Counted from the first letter of the stretch, positions 17,336 through 25,900 are shown. The stretch: DNA of 64,000 bases from Streptomyces viridochromogenes (GCF_001270495.1 NZ_LGUR01000222.1:3447-67446), one strand, 5' to 3'. Numbers and translations are program-made. Notes: generated by a model not told the origin, from the sequence alone.

Positions 17336-18490
17336 ATGAGCGACAGGCACATCAGTCAGCACTTCGAGACCCTCGCGATCCACGCGGGCAACACCGCCGA
17401 TCCCCTCACCGGGGCGGTCGTCCCGCCGATCTACCAGGTCTCGACCTACAAGCAGGACGGCGTGGGCGGGCTGCGCGGTGGCTACGAGTACAGCCGTAGC
17501 GCCAACCCGACCAGGACCGCCCTCGAAGAGAACCTCGCCGCCCTGGAGGGTGGCCGCCGCGGGCTCGCGTTCGCGTCCGGACTGGCGGCCGAGGACTGCC
17601 TGTTGCGTACGCTGCTCAGCCCCGGCGACCACGTGGTCATCCCCAATGACGCGTACGGCGGCACGTTCCGGCTGTTCGCGAAGGTCGTCGCACGGTGGGG
17701 GGTGGAGTGGTCGGTCGCCGACACCAGCGACGCGTCCGCCGTGCGGGCCGCCATCACCCCGAAGACCAAGGTCGTCTGGGTGGAGACCCCCTCCAACCCG
17801 CTGCTCGGTATCACCGACATCGCCGCCGTCGCGCAGGTCGCCCGGGACGCCGGCGCGAAGCTCGTCGTCGACAACACCTTCGCCACGCCGTATCTCCAGC
17901 AGCCGCTGTCCCTCGGCGCGGACGTGGTGGTGCACTCGCTGACCAAGTACATGGGTGGTCACTCGGATGTCGTGGGTGGCGCTCTGATCGTCGGTGACTC
18001 GGACCTGGGCGACGAACTGGCCTACCACCAGAACGCGATGGGCGCGGTCGCCGGGCCCTTCGACTCCTGGCTGGTGCTGCGCGGCGCCAAGACGCTTTCG
18101 GTGCGCATGGACCGGCACAGTGAGAACGCCACGAAGATCGCCGACATGCTCACCCGGCACGCGCGCGTGACCCGCGTTCTGTACCCGGGCCTGCCCGACC
18201 ACCCCGGTCACGAGGTCGCCGCCAAGCAGATGAAGTCGTTCGGCGGCATGGTCTCCTTCCAGGTCACCGGCGGTGAGGAGGCGGCTGTCGAGGTCTGCAA
18301 TCGCGCCAAGGTGTTCACGCTCGGCGAGTCCCTGGGCGGTGTCGAGTCGCTCATCGAGCACCCGGGGCGTATGACCCACGCCTCCGTGGCCGGGTCGGCT
18401 CTGGAAGTTCCCGGAGACCTCGTCCGCCTCTCCGTGGGCATCGAGAACGTCGACGACCTCATCGAGGACCTCCAGCAGGCCCTCGGCTAG
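17336..18490 (+). CDS. metB: Cystathionine gamma-synthase / lyase family PLP enzyme
   Basis: The 384-residue enzyme belongs to the Cys/Met-metabolism PLP family. The PLP lysine is Lys204 in SLTKYMGGHSD; other motifs are YSRSANPT, VETPSNP and VVDNTFATP, and the C-terminal SLGGVESLIEHP is typical. It should condense an activated homoserine with cysteine to form cystathionine, though actinobacterial members can also act as gamma-lyases. ATG 17336 gives the standard length; the ORF could start further upstream, but that would run through the inverted repeat region. Confidence 0.92.
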   Translation: MSDRHISQHFETLAIHAGNTADPLTGAVVPPIYQVSTYKQDGVGGLRGGYEYSRSANPTRTALEENLAALEGGRRGLAFASGLAAEDCLLRTLLSPGDHVVIPNDAYGGTFRLFAKVVARWGVEWSVADTSDASAVRAAITPKTKVVWVETPSNPLLGITDIAAVAQVARDAGAKLVVDNTFATPYLQQPLSLGADVVVHSLTKYMGGHSDVVGGALIVGDSDLGDELAYHQNAMGAVAGPFDSWLVLRGAKTLSVRMDRHSENATKIADMLTRHARVTRVLYPGLPDHPGHEVAAKQMKSFGGMVSFQVTGGEEAAVEVCNRAKVFTLGESLGGVESLIEHPGRMTHASVAGSALEVPGDLVRLSVGIENVDDLIEDLQQALG

Positions 18491-18499
18491 GCCCGGGGC

Positions 18500-18748
18500 T
18501 CACCAGCCCATCAGGGGTGGAGTCGTCTCCGACGGCGGCTCCACCCACGGGCGGGCCGTCACCGCCCACACCACGAACGCCACCGTCGCGGCGAACAGCA
18601 GCAGCCACATCAGCCGTACGGCGACCCTCCTGCGGCGCAGCATGCGGCCACCGCGCCTGACGGCCTCCGCGTACAGCTCCGGCGGCACCGTCGCCGGAGC
18701 GCGCTCCATGATCTGTCGTGCGGCCGCTTCCCGTTGGGGGCGGTTCAC
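18500..18748 (-). CDS. Small single-pass membrane protein, sigma-factor partner candidate
   Basis: This 82-residue protein has a cytoplasmic basic N-terminal part (PPELYAEAVRRGGRMLRRRR), one membrane helix (about residues 46-62; LMWLLLFAATVAFVVWAV) and a short Pro-rich external tail. It starts at GTG 18748, overlapping the stop of the sigma-like gene by 4 nt (GTGA), so the two are co-translated. By position and topology it could be an anti-sigma or modulator of that protein; no zinc-anti-sigma motif is present. Its stop faces metB across 9 bp. Confidence 0.75.
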   Translation of the reverse strand: MNRPQREAAARQIMERAPATVPPELYAEAVRRGGRMLRRRRVAVRLMWLLLFAATVAFVVWAVTARPWVEPPSETTPPLMGW

Positions 18749-19257
18749 GGCGACACCGCCTTCGCGTCCAGCACGGCCGGCGTGGCCCGCCTCGGCGGAT
18801 GCAGCAGTGTTGCCGTCGCCCGGTCGCAGATCGTGTGGACGCGCTCCAGGGGCAGACCGAGCAGGGCCGCGGCCTGTTCCTCGGCGACCCCCTCGTACAG
18901 CCGCAGGACCAGGATCAGGCGTTCCTGCGGGGAGAGGCGGGCGAGCGGGCTGGCGGGGTGGGGGCGGGACCGGCCGAGGGCGCCCAAGCCGCCGTACTGG
19001 TGCCAGGCGGCCCGGGAGAAGCGGGTGGCCAGGTACGCGCGGGCGCGGTCGTACGGGTCCTCGCCGCGCAGCCGGTCCCAGCACGCGTACGTGTGCGCGA
19101 GGGACAGGGTCAGCAGGCGCCGCGCGCGCGGGTTGTCGTCCGGCGGCTCCGCGGTGAGCAGCGTGGCGGCATGCAGCAGTCGCCCTGCCGCGCCCGCGAC
19201 GAACGCCTCGAACTCCCGGGCCCGGCGGGCGTCCTGGGCCACACGCCGTCGTTCCAC
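18745..19257 (-). CDS. Divergent sigma-70-like protein (region 4 helix-turn-helix)
   Basis: The 170-residue protein ends in a sigma region-4-like helix-turn-helix (LSPQERLILVLRLYEGV, then EEQAAALLGLPLERVHTI). The N-terminal part (EFEAFVAGAAGRLLHAATLL) resembles region 2 of the SigE/SigM-like family, but the usual DLVQE core-binding motif is absent and replaced by PDDNPRARR. It may be a degenerate sigma factor or a regulator derived from one. GTG 19257 follows AGGAGGGG, a strong ribosome site. It is coupled to the small membrane protein gene downstream. Confidence 0.72.
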   Translation of the reverse strand: MERRRVAQDARRAREFEAFVAGAAGRLLHAATLLTAEPPDDNPRARRLLTLSLAHTYACWDRLRGEDPYDRARAYLATRFSRAAWHQYGGLGALGRSRPHPASPLARLSPQERLILVLRLYEGVAEEQAAALLGLPLERVHTICDRATATLLHPPRRATPAVLDAKAVSP

Positions 19258-19456
19258 CGTCCCCTCCTGCCTGAGCGCGCCCCCTGATGAACGCGTCGGT
19301 CGCGCACGAGAGGGGACCCGGTTTCATAGGAGGCCAGCGGAGGCCCGGGGTCAAGAGCCGGGAGCGGATCGCGCGGCCGGGCGTGGGTTCCGGCATTCGA
19401 GCCCGGTCGGGGCCGGGGGGGGCTGGGGGCGGCAGCCTCAGGGAGAGCCCCGTCCC

Positions 19457-19981
19457 TCAGGACGCCGCCGGTGTCTCGGCGCCCGAGATTCCCTGCGCCG
19501 CCATCCGTGCGGAGAGCGCCGTGTTGAAGCGGGTGAGGAGCGTGCAGAACGCCTCACGCTCCTCCGGCTCCCAGTCGTGCGTCAGCTCGGCCATCAACTG
19601 GCGTCGGGACGAGCGCACTTCCTCCAGTCGCGACTGCCCGCGCGGGGACAGCTGGAGCACCACCGCCCGCCCGTCCTCGGGGTGCGAGGTGCGCTTGACG
19701 AGCCCCGTGTCGACGAGCGGTGCCACCTGCCGGGTGACCGTCGACGAGTCGATCCCCATGCTCGCGGCGAGCGCCTTGACGCCCATGGGGCCTTCCTTGT
19801 CGAGGCGGTTGAGCAGCAGGTATGCGGCGCGGTCCATGGAGTTGCGCACCTGACCCACGCCGCCGAGCCGGGTCTGTTCGGCACGCCGGGCGAAGACCGC
19901 CACCTCGTGTTGCAGCGTGTCGAGGAGACCGCTGTCGGCGACGGTCGTCATGTCCATCGACATTTCAGGTGTTGTGGGCAT
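19457..19981 (-). CDS. MarR-family transcriptional regulator
   Basis: The 174-residue protein is a winged-helix MarR-type regulator: dimerising helices flank a central DNA-binding region (about residues 65-115) with ALAASMGIDSSTVTRQV as the recognition helix and the wing SHPEDGRAVVLQLSP. Ligand and targets cannot be read. It is divergent from threonine ammonia-lyase, with a 145-bp spacer. It is also the nearest repressor gene to the DrrAB-type exporter at 21507, whose promoter contains a palindrome. The start is ATG 19981. Confidence 0.9.
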   Translation of the reverse strand: MPTTPEMSMDMTTVADSGLLDTLQHEVAVFARRAEQTRLGGVGQVRNSMDRAAYLLLNRLDKEGPMGVKALAASMGIDSSTVTRQVAPLVDTGLVKRTSHPEDGRAVVLQLSPRGQSRLEEVRSSRRQLMAELTHDWEPEEREAFCTLLTRFNTALSARMAAQGISGAETPAAS

Positions 19982-20126
19982 GGCCGGAGGCTCACTTCAT
20001 GAAGGGGGTGCTGGGTTGGGGGACAGGGTACGCGGCCCGGACGCGGGGTGTACCGGCGCTGCGCAAACCCATCTCGGTGCTTGGTCACAACAGGGCCTTG
20101 CGCCTGTGAACTGCGAGACTTGTGTC

Positions 20127-21356
20127 ATGAGCTACAGCACGGCTGACTCCTTGCCTCCCGTCACGCTCGACGACGTACGGGGCGCCCAGAAGATGCTGAC
20201 GGGCGTGGCGCGGGTGACGGCGATGGAGGGCAGCAGGCACCTGTCCCAGCTGGTGGGCGCGCCGGTGCACTTCAAGTGCGAGAACCTCCAGCGGACGGGA
20301 TCGTTCAAGCTGCGCGGCGCGTATGTGCGGATCGCCGGGCTGCTGCCGGAGGAGCGGGCCGCGGGGGTCGTGGCCGCCAGTGCCGGCAATCACGCGCAGG
20401 GCGTCGCGCTGGCGTCGTCGCTGCTCGGCGTGGGCTCGACCGTGTTCATGCCGAAGGGCGCCCCGCTGCCGAAGATCAGCGCCACCAGGGACTACGGGGC
20501 CGAGGTGCGGCTGCATGGTCAGGTGGTCGACGAGACGCTCGCCGCGGCCCAGGAGTACGCCGCCGAGACGGGCGCGGTGTTCATCCACCCCTTCGACCAC
20601 CCCGACATCATCGCCGGCCAGGGCACCGTCGGCCTGGAGATCCTGGAGCAGTGCCCGGAGGTGCGGACGATCGTCGTCGGCATCGGTGGGGGAGGGCTCG
20701 CGGCGGGTATCGCGATGGCGGTGAAGACGCTGCGGCCCGACGTGCGGATCGTGGGTGTGCAGGCGGCGGGCGCCGCGGCGTACCCGCCCTCACTGGCGGC
20801 CGGGCACCCGGTCGCGGTCGACAACCCGGTGACGATGGCCGACGGGATCAAGGTCGGCCGGCCCGGTGACGTGCCGTTCCGGATCATCGGGGACCTGGTG
20901 GACGAGGTCCGCACGGTCACCGAGGACGAGCTGGCCACGGCCCTGCTGCTGTGCCTGGAGCGGGCCAAGCTGGTCGTCGAACCGGCCGGGGCGAGCCCCG
21001 TCGCGGCGCTGCTGAGCGACCCGGGATCCTTCGAGGGGCCGGTCGTCGCGGTGCTGTCCGGCGGCAACGTCGATCCGGTGCTGTTGCAGGGCGTCCTGCG
21101 GCACGGCATGGCCGCGCAGGGCCGCTACCTGGCCGTACGGCTGCGGCTGACGGACCGGCCGGGCGCGCTCGCCACGCTTCTCGGGGTGTTGTCGGCGGTG
21201 GACGCCAACGTCCTCGATGTGAGCCATGTGCGGACCGACCCGCGGCTCGGGCTCACGGAGGCGGAGGTCGAGCTGCACCTGGAGACGAAGGGCCGTGCGC
21301 ACTGCGTCGAGGTCGGCCAGGCCCTGCGCGAGGCGGGCTACACGGTCATCGGCTGA
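20127..21356 (+). CDS. ilvA: Threonine ammonia-lyase (PLP), with ACT domain
   Basis: This 409-residue enzyme converts L-threonine to 2-oxobutanoate and ammonia, the first step towards isoleucine or threonine catabolism. The PLP lysine is Lys61 in GSFKLRGAY; ASAGNHAQG and the Gly-rich phosphate loop GIGGGGLAAG are present. The last about 75 residues form one short ACT-like domain (VRLRLTDRPGALATLL), as in catabolic or short biosynthetic forms, so feedback control may be by isoleucine or absent. ATG 20127 is preferred over in-frame upstream codons that would extend into the MarR divergent spacer. Confidence 0.92.
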   Translation: MSYSTADSLPPVTLDDVRGAQKMLTGVARVTAMEGSRHLSQLVGAPVHFKCENLQRTGSFKLRGAYVRIAGLLPEERAAGVVAASAGNHAQGVALASSLLGVGSTVFMPKGAPLPKISATRDYGAEVRLHGQVVDETLAAAQEYAAETGAVFIHPFDHPDIIAGQGTVGLEILEQCPEVRTIVVGIGGGGLAAGIAMAVKTLRPDVRIVGVQAAGAAAYPPSLAAGHPVAVDNPVTMADGIKVGRPGDVPFRIIGDLVDEVRTVTEDELATALLLCLERAKLVVEPAGASPVAALLSDPGSFEGPVVAVLSGGNVDPVLLQGVLRHGMAAQGRYLAVRLRLTDRPGALATLLGVLSAVDANVLDVSHVRTDPRLGLTEAEVELHLETKGRAHCVEVGQALREAGYTVIG

Positions 21357-21394
21357 GGCACGGGCTCCTCTTGTCACTCGTTCGGGCAACTCTG

Positions 21395-21423
21395 TTGAGA
21401 GACGCGATACATCGCGTTATGGT
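21395..21423 (+). promoter_or_regulatory. Sigma-70-type promoter with palindromic operator in the spacer
   Basis: TTGAGA (-35, 21395-21400) and TATGGT (-10, 21418-21423) are separated by exactly 17 nt. The spacer contains a perfect palindrome ACGCGATacATCGCGT (21402-21417). A repressor bound there would block RNA polymerase. The DrrA-type ATPase gene starts 84 nt downstream of the -10 box. Both boxes are close to the housekeeping consensus. Confidence 0.75.
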
Positions 21424-21506
21424 GTGTCTCGTGATTCCGCCTCCCAGCGGAATGAAAAGTGCAAACCTAGGCTTTCCGAAGTTTCCCCGACGACGTGGAG
21501 ATTCAT

Positions 21507-22484
21507 ATGCCAGGCGCCATCTATGCCGAAGGCCTGGTGAAGACCTTCGGTGACGTAAGGGCTCTGGACGGCGTCGACCTCGATGTTCCCGAGGGCACGG
21601 TCCTGGGCCTGCTCGGGCCGAACGGCGCGGGCAAGACGACCACCGTCCGCTGCCTGACGACCCTGCTGCGCCCCGACAGTGGCTCGGCGGTCGTCGCGGG
21701 TATCGACGTCCTCAAGCATCCCGACGCTGTGCGCCGCTCCATCGGCCTGTCCGGTCAGTTCGCGGCTGTCGACGAGTACCTCACCGGCCGCGAGAACCTT
21801 CAGATGGTCGGGCAGCTCTACCAGATGAAGGCGAAGCCGGCGAAGGCCCGAGCGGACGAACTGCTGGCGCAGTTCGACCTCGCCGACGCCGCCGATCGCC
21901 CCACGAAGACCTACTCCGGCGGCATGCGGCGCCGCCTGGACCTGGCGGCCGCCCTGGTCGTCTCCCCGCCTGTGATGTTCATGGACGAACCGACGACCGG
22001 CCTCGACCCCCGCAACCGGCAGATGCTGTGGGATGTCATAAAGCGGCTGGTCTCGGGCGGTACGACCCTGCTGCTGACCACCCAGTACCTCGAAGAGGCC
22101 GACCATCTCGCGCACGACATCGCGGTCGTCGACCACGGCCGTGTCATCGCGCAGGGCACCTCCGACCAGCTCAAGGCCCGCACCGGCGGAGAGCGCGTCG
22201 AGGTCGTGGTGCACGAACGCGACGACATCCAGCCGGCCTCAGAGGTGCTGCGCGGCTTCGGCAAGGGGGACACGACGGTCGAGGAGCACATGCGCAAACT
22301 CACCGTCCCCGTGACCGGAGGTGCCAAGCTCCTCGCCGAGGTCATCCGTGAACTCGACACCCGTGGCATCGAGATCGACGACATCGGCCTGCGCCGCCCG
22401 ACCCTGGACGACGTGTTCCTGTCCCTGACGGGACACCTGGCCGAGGCCAAGGACGAGGAGAACGGCAAGGAGGCCGTCAAATGA
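21507..22484 (+). CDS. ABC transporter ATPase, DrrA/daunorubicin-resistance type
   Basis: The 325-residue ATPase has Walker A GPNGAGKT, signature YSGGMRRRLDLA, Walker B VMFMDEP and the C-terminal DrrA-type extension (about residues 225-310; RPTLDDVFLSLTG). The family exports drugs or lipids with a DrrB-type permease. ATG 21507 is chosen because GGAG (21497-21500) lies 6 nt upstream; the in-frame GTG at 21495 overlaps that site. The stop overlaps the permease start by 4 nt (ATGA). Expression is probably controlled at the operator-bearing promoter at 21395. Confidence 0.93.
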   Translation: MPGAIYAEGLVKTFGDVRALDGVDLDVPEGTVLGLLGPNGAGKTTTVRCLTTLLRPDSGSAVVAGIDVLKHPDAVRRSIGLSGQFAAVDEYLTGRENLQMVGQLYQMKAKPAKARADELLAQFDLADAADRPTKTYSGGMRRRLDLAAALVVSPPVMFMDEPTTGLDPRNRQMLWDVIKRLVSGGTTLLLTTQYLEEADHLAHDIAVVDHGRVIAQGTSDQLKARTGGERVEVVVHERDDIQPASEVLRGFGKGDTTVEEHMRKLTVPVTGGAKLLAEVIRELDTRGIEIDDIGLRRPTLDDVFLSLTGHLAEAKDEENGKEAVK

Positions 22485-23338
22485 GTGCCCTCACCGACGC
22501 CGTGCGGGTCGCGCCGAGCACCAACCCGGTCAGTCAGTCCTTCCGGGACTCGATGGTCGTCGCGAAGCGCAACCTGATCCGGATGTCCCGGATCCCCGAG
22601 ATGATCATCTACGGGCTCATCCAGCCGATCATGTTCGTGGTGCTGTTCACCTACGTCTTCGGCGGATCCATGCAGATCGGAAGCAGCACCAGCGCCGTCG
22701 ACTACAAGAACTTCCTGATGGCGGGCATCTTCGCGCAGACCGTCACGTTCGCCACCGCCAGCTCCGGCGCGGGCATCGCCGACGACATGCACAAGGGGCT
22801 CATCGACCGCTTCCGCTCGCTGCCCATGGCGAGAGGCGCGGTGCTCACCGGGCGTACCTTCGCCGACCTCGTCCAGACCGCGCTGACCCTGGTCGTCCTG
22901 GCCGTGGTCGCCCTGCTGGTCGGCTGGCGCGTCGGGTCGGACGGCAGCACCGACGCCGGCCGGGTGCTGGGGGCCTTCGGACTGCTGCTCCTGCTCGGTT
23001 ACGCGTTCACCTGGATCGGCGCCCTGATCGGCATGTCCGTCCGTACGCCCGAGGCGGCCACGTCCAGCGGACTGATCTGGCTCTTCCCTGTCACCTTCAT
23101 CTCGAACGCGTTCGTGGACACCAGCCATATGACCCCGTGGCTGCGGCACGTCGCCGACTGGAACCCCTTCAGCGCCACGGTCCAGGCGTGCCGTGAGCTC
23201 TTCGCCAACCCCGGGGTCTCACCCTCGGACGCCTGGCCCATGCAGCACCCGGTGTGGGCCTCACTGATCTACTCGGTCCTGATCATCCTCGTCTTCCGTA
23301 CCCTGGCGGTTCGGAAGTACCGCTCCGCCACCGCATGA
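22481..23338 (+). CDS. ABC transporter permease, DrrB/ABC-2 type
   Basis: The 285-residue protein has six predicted membrane helices of the ABC-2 type, with the conserved amphipathic stretch RFRSLPMARGAVLTGRT between helices 2 and 3 and the pre-terminal segment NPFSATVQACRELF. It forms the channel for the upstream DrrA-type ATPase, with which it overlaps by 4 nt. Substrate is unknown; hydrophobic antibiotics are usual. A hairpin terminator follows. Confidence 0.92.
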   Translation: MSALTDAVRVAPSTNPVSQSFRDSMVVAKRNLIRMSRIPEMIIYGLIQPIMFVVLFTYVFGGSMQIGSSTSAVDYKNFLMAGIFAQTVTFATASSGAGIADDMHKGLIDRFRSLPMARGAVLTGRTFADLVQTALTLVVLAVVALLVGWRVGSDGSTDAGRVLGAFGLLLLLGYAFTWIGALIGMSVRTPEAATSSGLIWLFPVTFISNAFVDTSHMTPWLRHVADWNPFSATVQACRELFANPGVSPSDAWPMQHPVWASLIYSVLIILVFRTLAVRKYRSATA

Positions 23339-23342
23339 CAAG

Positions 23343-23371
23343 ACCCCCGGCGCCGAGGGGCAGCCGGGGGT
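23343..23371. terminator. Terminator between exporter operon and greA
   Basis: ACCCCCGGC (23343-23351) pairs with GCCGGGGGT (23363-23371), loop 11 nt, between two convergent units. Confidence 0.7.
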
Positions 23372-23421
23372 TCGTCACGGTAGGGCGGGCCCGCTGGGCC
23401 CTGCCGGTCCTGAGGGCTGGG

Positions 23422-23922
23422 TCAGCCGTTGTAGGGCTCGGCCTTGAGGATCTTCACCGAGGCCGTCTTGCCGTTCGGCAGCTCGTACTGGGCGTCCTCG
23501 CCGACCTTGTGGCCGATCACGCCCGAGCCCAGCGGGGACTGCGGCGAGTACGTCTCGACGTCGGAACTCGCGTACTCGCGCGAGGCGAGCAGGAAGGTCA
23601 TCGTGTCGTCCTCGTCGCCGTCGAAGGCGATCGTCACGACCATGCCGGGCGCGACCGCACCGTCCGCCGACGCCGGCGCTTCGCCGACCTTGGCGTTGTC
23701 CAGGAGCTGGGTCAGCTGGCGCACTCGGAGCTCCTGCTTGCCCTGCTCCTCCTTGGCCGCGTGGTACCCGCCGTTCTCGCGCAGGTCGCCCTCCTCGCGC
23801 GCGGCCGCGATCTTGGCGGCGATCTCAGTGCGCGCAGGACCAGACAGGTACTCCAGCTCGGCCTTGAGCTGGTTGTACGCCTCCTGGGTCAGCCAGGTGA
23901 CGTTCTCGCTGGTCTGGGTCAC
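23422..23922 (-). CDS. greA: Transcription elongation factor GreA
   Basis: The 166-residue protein stimulates RNA cleavage by backtracked RNA polymerase. The N-terminal coiled coil carries the acidic tip motif GDLRENGGYHAAK, and the C-terminal FKBP-like domain ends in SPLGSGVIGHKVGE. GTG 23922 follows AGGAG with 6-nt spacing; a further upstream ATG would add a 10-residue leader. It reads away from a 263-bp spacer towards the DrrAB exporter. Confidence 0.96.
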   Translation of the reverse strand: MTQTSENVTWLTQEAYNQLKAELEYLSGPARTEIAAKIAAAREEGDLRENGGYHAAKEEQGKQELRVRQLTQLLDNAKVGEAPASADGAVAPGMVVTIAFDGDEDDTMTFLLASREYASSDVETYSPQSPLGSGVIGHKVGEDAQYELPNGKTASVKILKAEPYNG

Positions 23923-24130
23923 AGGTGCTCCTCGTAGGTACTGGGAATACAAAGCATCGCCCTACCCAGAAGGATGTTCCTTCACGGATGGGCGAAACCA
24001 CGAGCCTAACAATTCAATGGCCGAAGGGGGAGGACATAAGCCATCAGAATCACGTCAACGCAGGTCAGCGGCTATGTATTCCGGACACGACCGGTCGGGA
24101 GTGACCAAGGGCGGTCGATTCTGGTCAGCA

Positions 24131-24195
24131 TGATCAGCCGATGTGATCGGGCTGTGTGATCGGGCCGTGTGATCAGTCGGTGTGATCAGTCTGTG
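24131..24195. repeat. Five tandem 13-bp repeats at the end of the DUF4307 gene
   Basis: Five head-to-tail 13-mers fill 24131-24195 without gaps: TGATCAGCCGATG, TGATCGGGCTGTG, TGATCGGGCCGTG, TGATCAGTCGGTG, TGATCAGTCTGTG. All begin TGATC and end in TG. The last unit contains the reverse-strand stop codon and the final codons of the DUF4307 gene. They could be a variable-number tract or regulator sites. Confidence 0.85.
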
Positions 24196-24584
24196 TGGCA
24201 GCCGAGCAGTTCGGCCGTCGTCCCCTGGGACGTCGTACGCAGCGTGACGACCTTGTCGATCCGCGTGGCGTCGCCGTCGAAGCGGAAGTCGGCCCGGCCC
24301 ACCTCGGCGCCGCTCTCCGCCTGGGAGCGCAGCGTGCAGTAGCCGGAGACGCCGGCGTCCTTGCGGACCTCCAGATGCACCTTCACCGAGTCCTTGCCGG
24401 CGTCGAACTCGATGACCTCGGCGCTGATCTTGTTCTGGCCGATGTAGTGATAGGCGAAGTAGCCGATCAGGGCCAGCAGCACCGCCCCGAGGACGGCGCC
24501 GACGACCTTGAGCGTGCGGTCGGCGCGCTCGTCCGAGGAGCGGCCGTAGCGGCTCTCGGGCAGCCGCGTGCTCGCCGTACTCAT
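24186..24584 (-). CDS. DUF4307 single-pass membrane protein
   Basis: The 132-residue protein has a charged cytoplasmic N-terminus (LPESRYGRSSDERADR), one membrane helix (about residues 25-47; VVGAVLGAVLLALIGYFAYHY) and an external beta-rich domain with two Cys (GYCTLR and LLGCHTD) that could form a disulfide. These features match DUF4307, a conserved actinobacterial family of unknown role usually encoded next to mca. The start is ATG 24584 after AGAGGACG. Its terminal codons lie in the 13-bp tandem repeat. Confidence 0.88.
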   Translation of the reverse strand: MSTASTRLPESRYGRSSDERADRTLKVVGAVLGAVLLALIGYFAYHYIGQNKISAEVIEFDAGKDSVKVHLEVRKDAGVSGYCTLRSQAESGAEVGRADFRFDGDATRIDKVVTLRTTSQGTTAELLGCHTD

Positions 24585-24731
24585 GATCGTCCTCTCGGCC
24601 GGGGCGGGACGGATGTCCCGAAACGGGGCCTCCGAGCCGTACCCCGGAATTATCCGCCCCCCGATTCGGTCACTATAGAAGCCGCCGATCGCACCGGCCC
24701 ACGCCGGGGCGCCGACTACGAGGATTGAGTC

Positions 24732-25613
24732 TTGACTGACCAGCTGCGACTGATGGCCGTGCACGCCCACCCCGACGACGAGTCGAGCAAGGGCGCGGCC
24801 ACCATGGCGAAGTACGTGTCCGAGGGGGTGGACGTGCTGGTCGTGACCTGCACGGGCGGGGAGCGCGGCTCCATCCTCAATCCGAAGCTCCAGGGCGACA
24901 AGTACGTCGAGGAGCACATCCACGAGGTACGCAAGAAAGAGATGGACGAGGCCCGCGAGATCCTCGGGGTCAAGCAGGAGTGGCTCGGTTTCGTCGACTC
25001 AGGTCTGCCCGAGGGCGACCCGCTGCCCCCGCTCCCCGAGGGCTGCTTCGCCCTGGAGGACGTCGACAAGGCGGCCGGTGAGCTGGTGAAGCAGATCCGC
25101 TCCTTCCGTCCCCAGGTGATCACCACCTACGACGAGAACGGCGGCTACCCGCATCCCGACCACATCATGACCCACAAGATCTCGATGGTGGCGTTCGAGG
25201 GAGCGGCGGACACCGAGAAGTACCCGGAGGCGGAGTACGGCCCCGCGTATCAGCCGCGGAAGCTCTACTACAACCAGGGCTTCAACCGCCCCCGCACCGA
25301 GGCGCTGCACCAGGCCATGCTCGACCGCGGCCTGGAGTCCCCCTACGGGGACTGGCTCAAGCGCTGGGACGAGTTCGGCATGAAGCAGCGCACGCTGACC
25401 ACGCACGTCCCGTGCGGCGACTTCTATGAGATCCGCGACAAGGCCCTGATCGCGCACGCCACCCAGATCGACCCCGACGGCGGCTGGTTCCGCGTTCCGC
25501 TGGAGCTCCAGCGGGAGGTCTGGCCGACGGAGGAGTACGAGCTGGCGAAGTCCCTCGTCGATACCTCCCTCCCCGAGGACGACCTCTTTGCGGGCATCCG
25601 CGACAATGCCTGA
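24732..25613 (+). CDS. mca: Mycothiol S-conjugate amidase Mca
   Basis: This 293-residue zinc hydrolase cleaves mycothiol S-conjugates to mercapturic acid and GlcN-Ins, a cytoplasmic detoxification step specific to Actinobacteria. The LmbE-like zinc motif AHPDDE starts near residue 11 and the third ligand His is in YPHPDHIM. Length and the Lys-rich region GDKYVEEHIHEVRKKEMDEAREIL match Mca rather than the shorter MshB. TTG 24732 is used because it directly precedes the conserved start of the fold. It is divergent from the DUF4307 gene and followed within 1 nt by a small membrane protein. Confidence 0.95.
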   Translation: MTDQLRLMAVHAHPDDESSKGAATMAKYVSEGVDVLVVTCTGGERGSILNPKLQGDKYVEEHIHEVRKKEMDEAREILGVKQEWLGFVDSGLPEGDPLPPLPEGCFALEDVDKAAGELVKQIRSFRPQVITTYDENGGYPHPDHIMTHKISMVAFEGAADTEKYPEAEYGPAYQPRKLYYNQGFNRPRTEALHQAMLDRGLESPYGDWLKRWDEFGMKQRTLTTHVPCGDFYEIRDKALIAHATQIDPDGGWFRVPLELQREVWPTEEYELAKSLVDTSLPEDDLFAGIRDNA

Positions 25614-25614
25614 C

Positions 25615-25866
25615 ATGAGCGCAAGCGCAAGCCTGGCAATGACACAGCTCGCCACCCTCGCCAAGGAGGTGGACGAGGACAAGGTCACCCCCGGCGTCCT
25701 CGGCTTCATCGTCTTCGCGGTGATGGCACTGGCGGTCTGGGGCCTGATGAAGTCCATGAACCGCCACATGAGCAAGGTCGACTTCAAGGAGGCCGCGGAT
25801 CCCGGGGCGGGGGCCTCCGGCGACGGTGCCGACGCCGACGCGGCGGGCGCGGACGCGAAGCGCTGA
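25615..25866 (+). CDS. Small membrane protein downstream of mca
   Basis: The 83-residue protein has one hydrophobic helix (about residues 27-47; GFIVFAVMALAVWGLMKSM), a basic stretch and an Ala/Gly/Asp-rich tail. It begins just after the mca stop, at ATG 25615; an ATG at 25606 would overlap mca by 8 nt and add three residues. Co-transcription with mca is likely. It may tether or regulate, but no function is known to me. Confidence 0.75.
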   Translation: MSASASLAMTQLATLAKEVDEDKVTPGVLGFIVFAVMALAVWGLMKSMNRHMSKVDFKEAADPGAGASGDGADADAAGADAKR

Positions 25867-25900
25867 CCACAGGCGCTGACCGCGCGGCAACGCGGTGACG

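Noticed and set aside
24131..24195. CRISPR array
   Set aside because: Units are 13 nt and contiguous with no spacers, and no cas genes are present.
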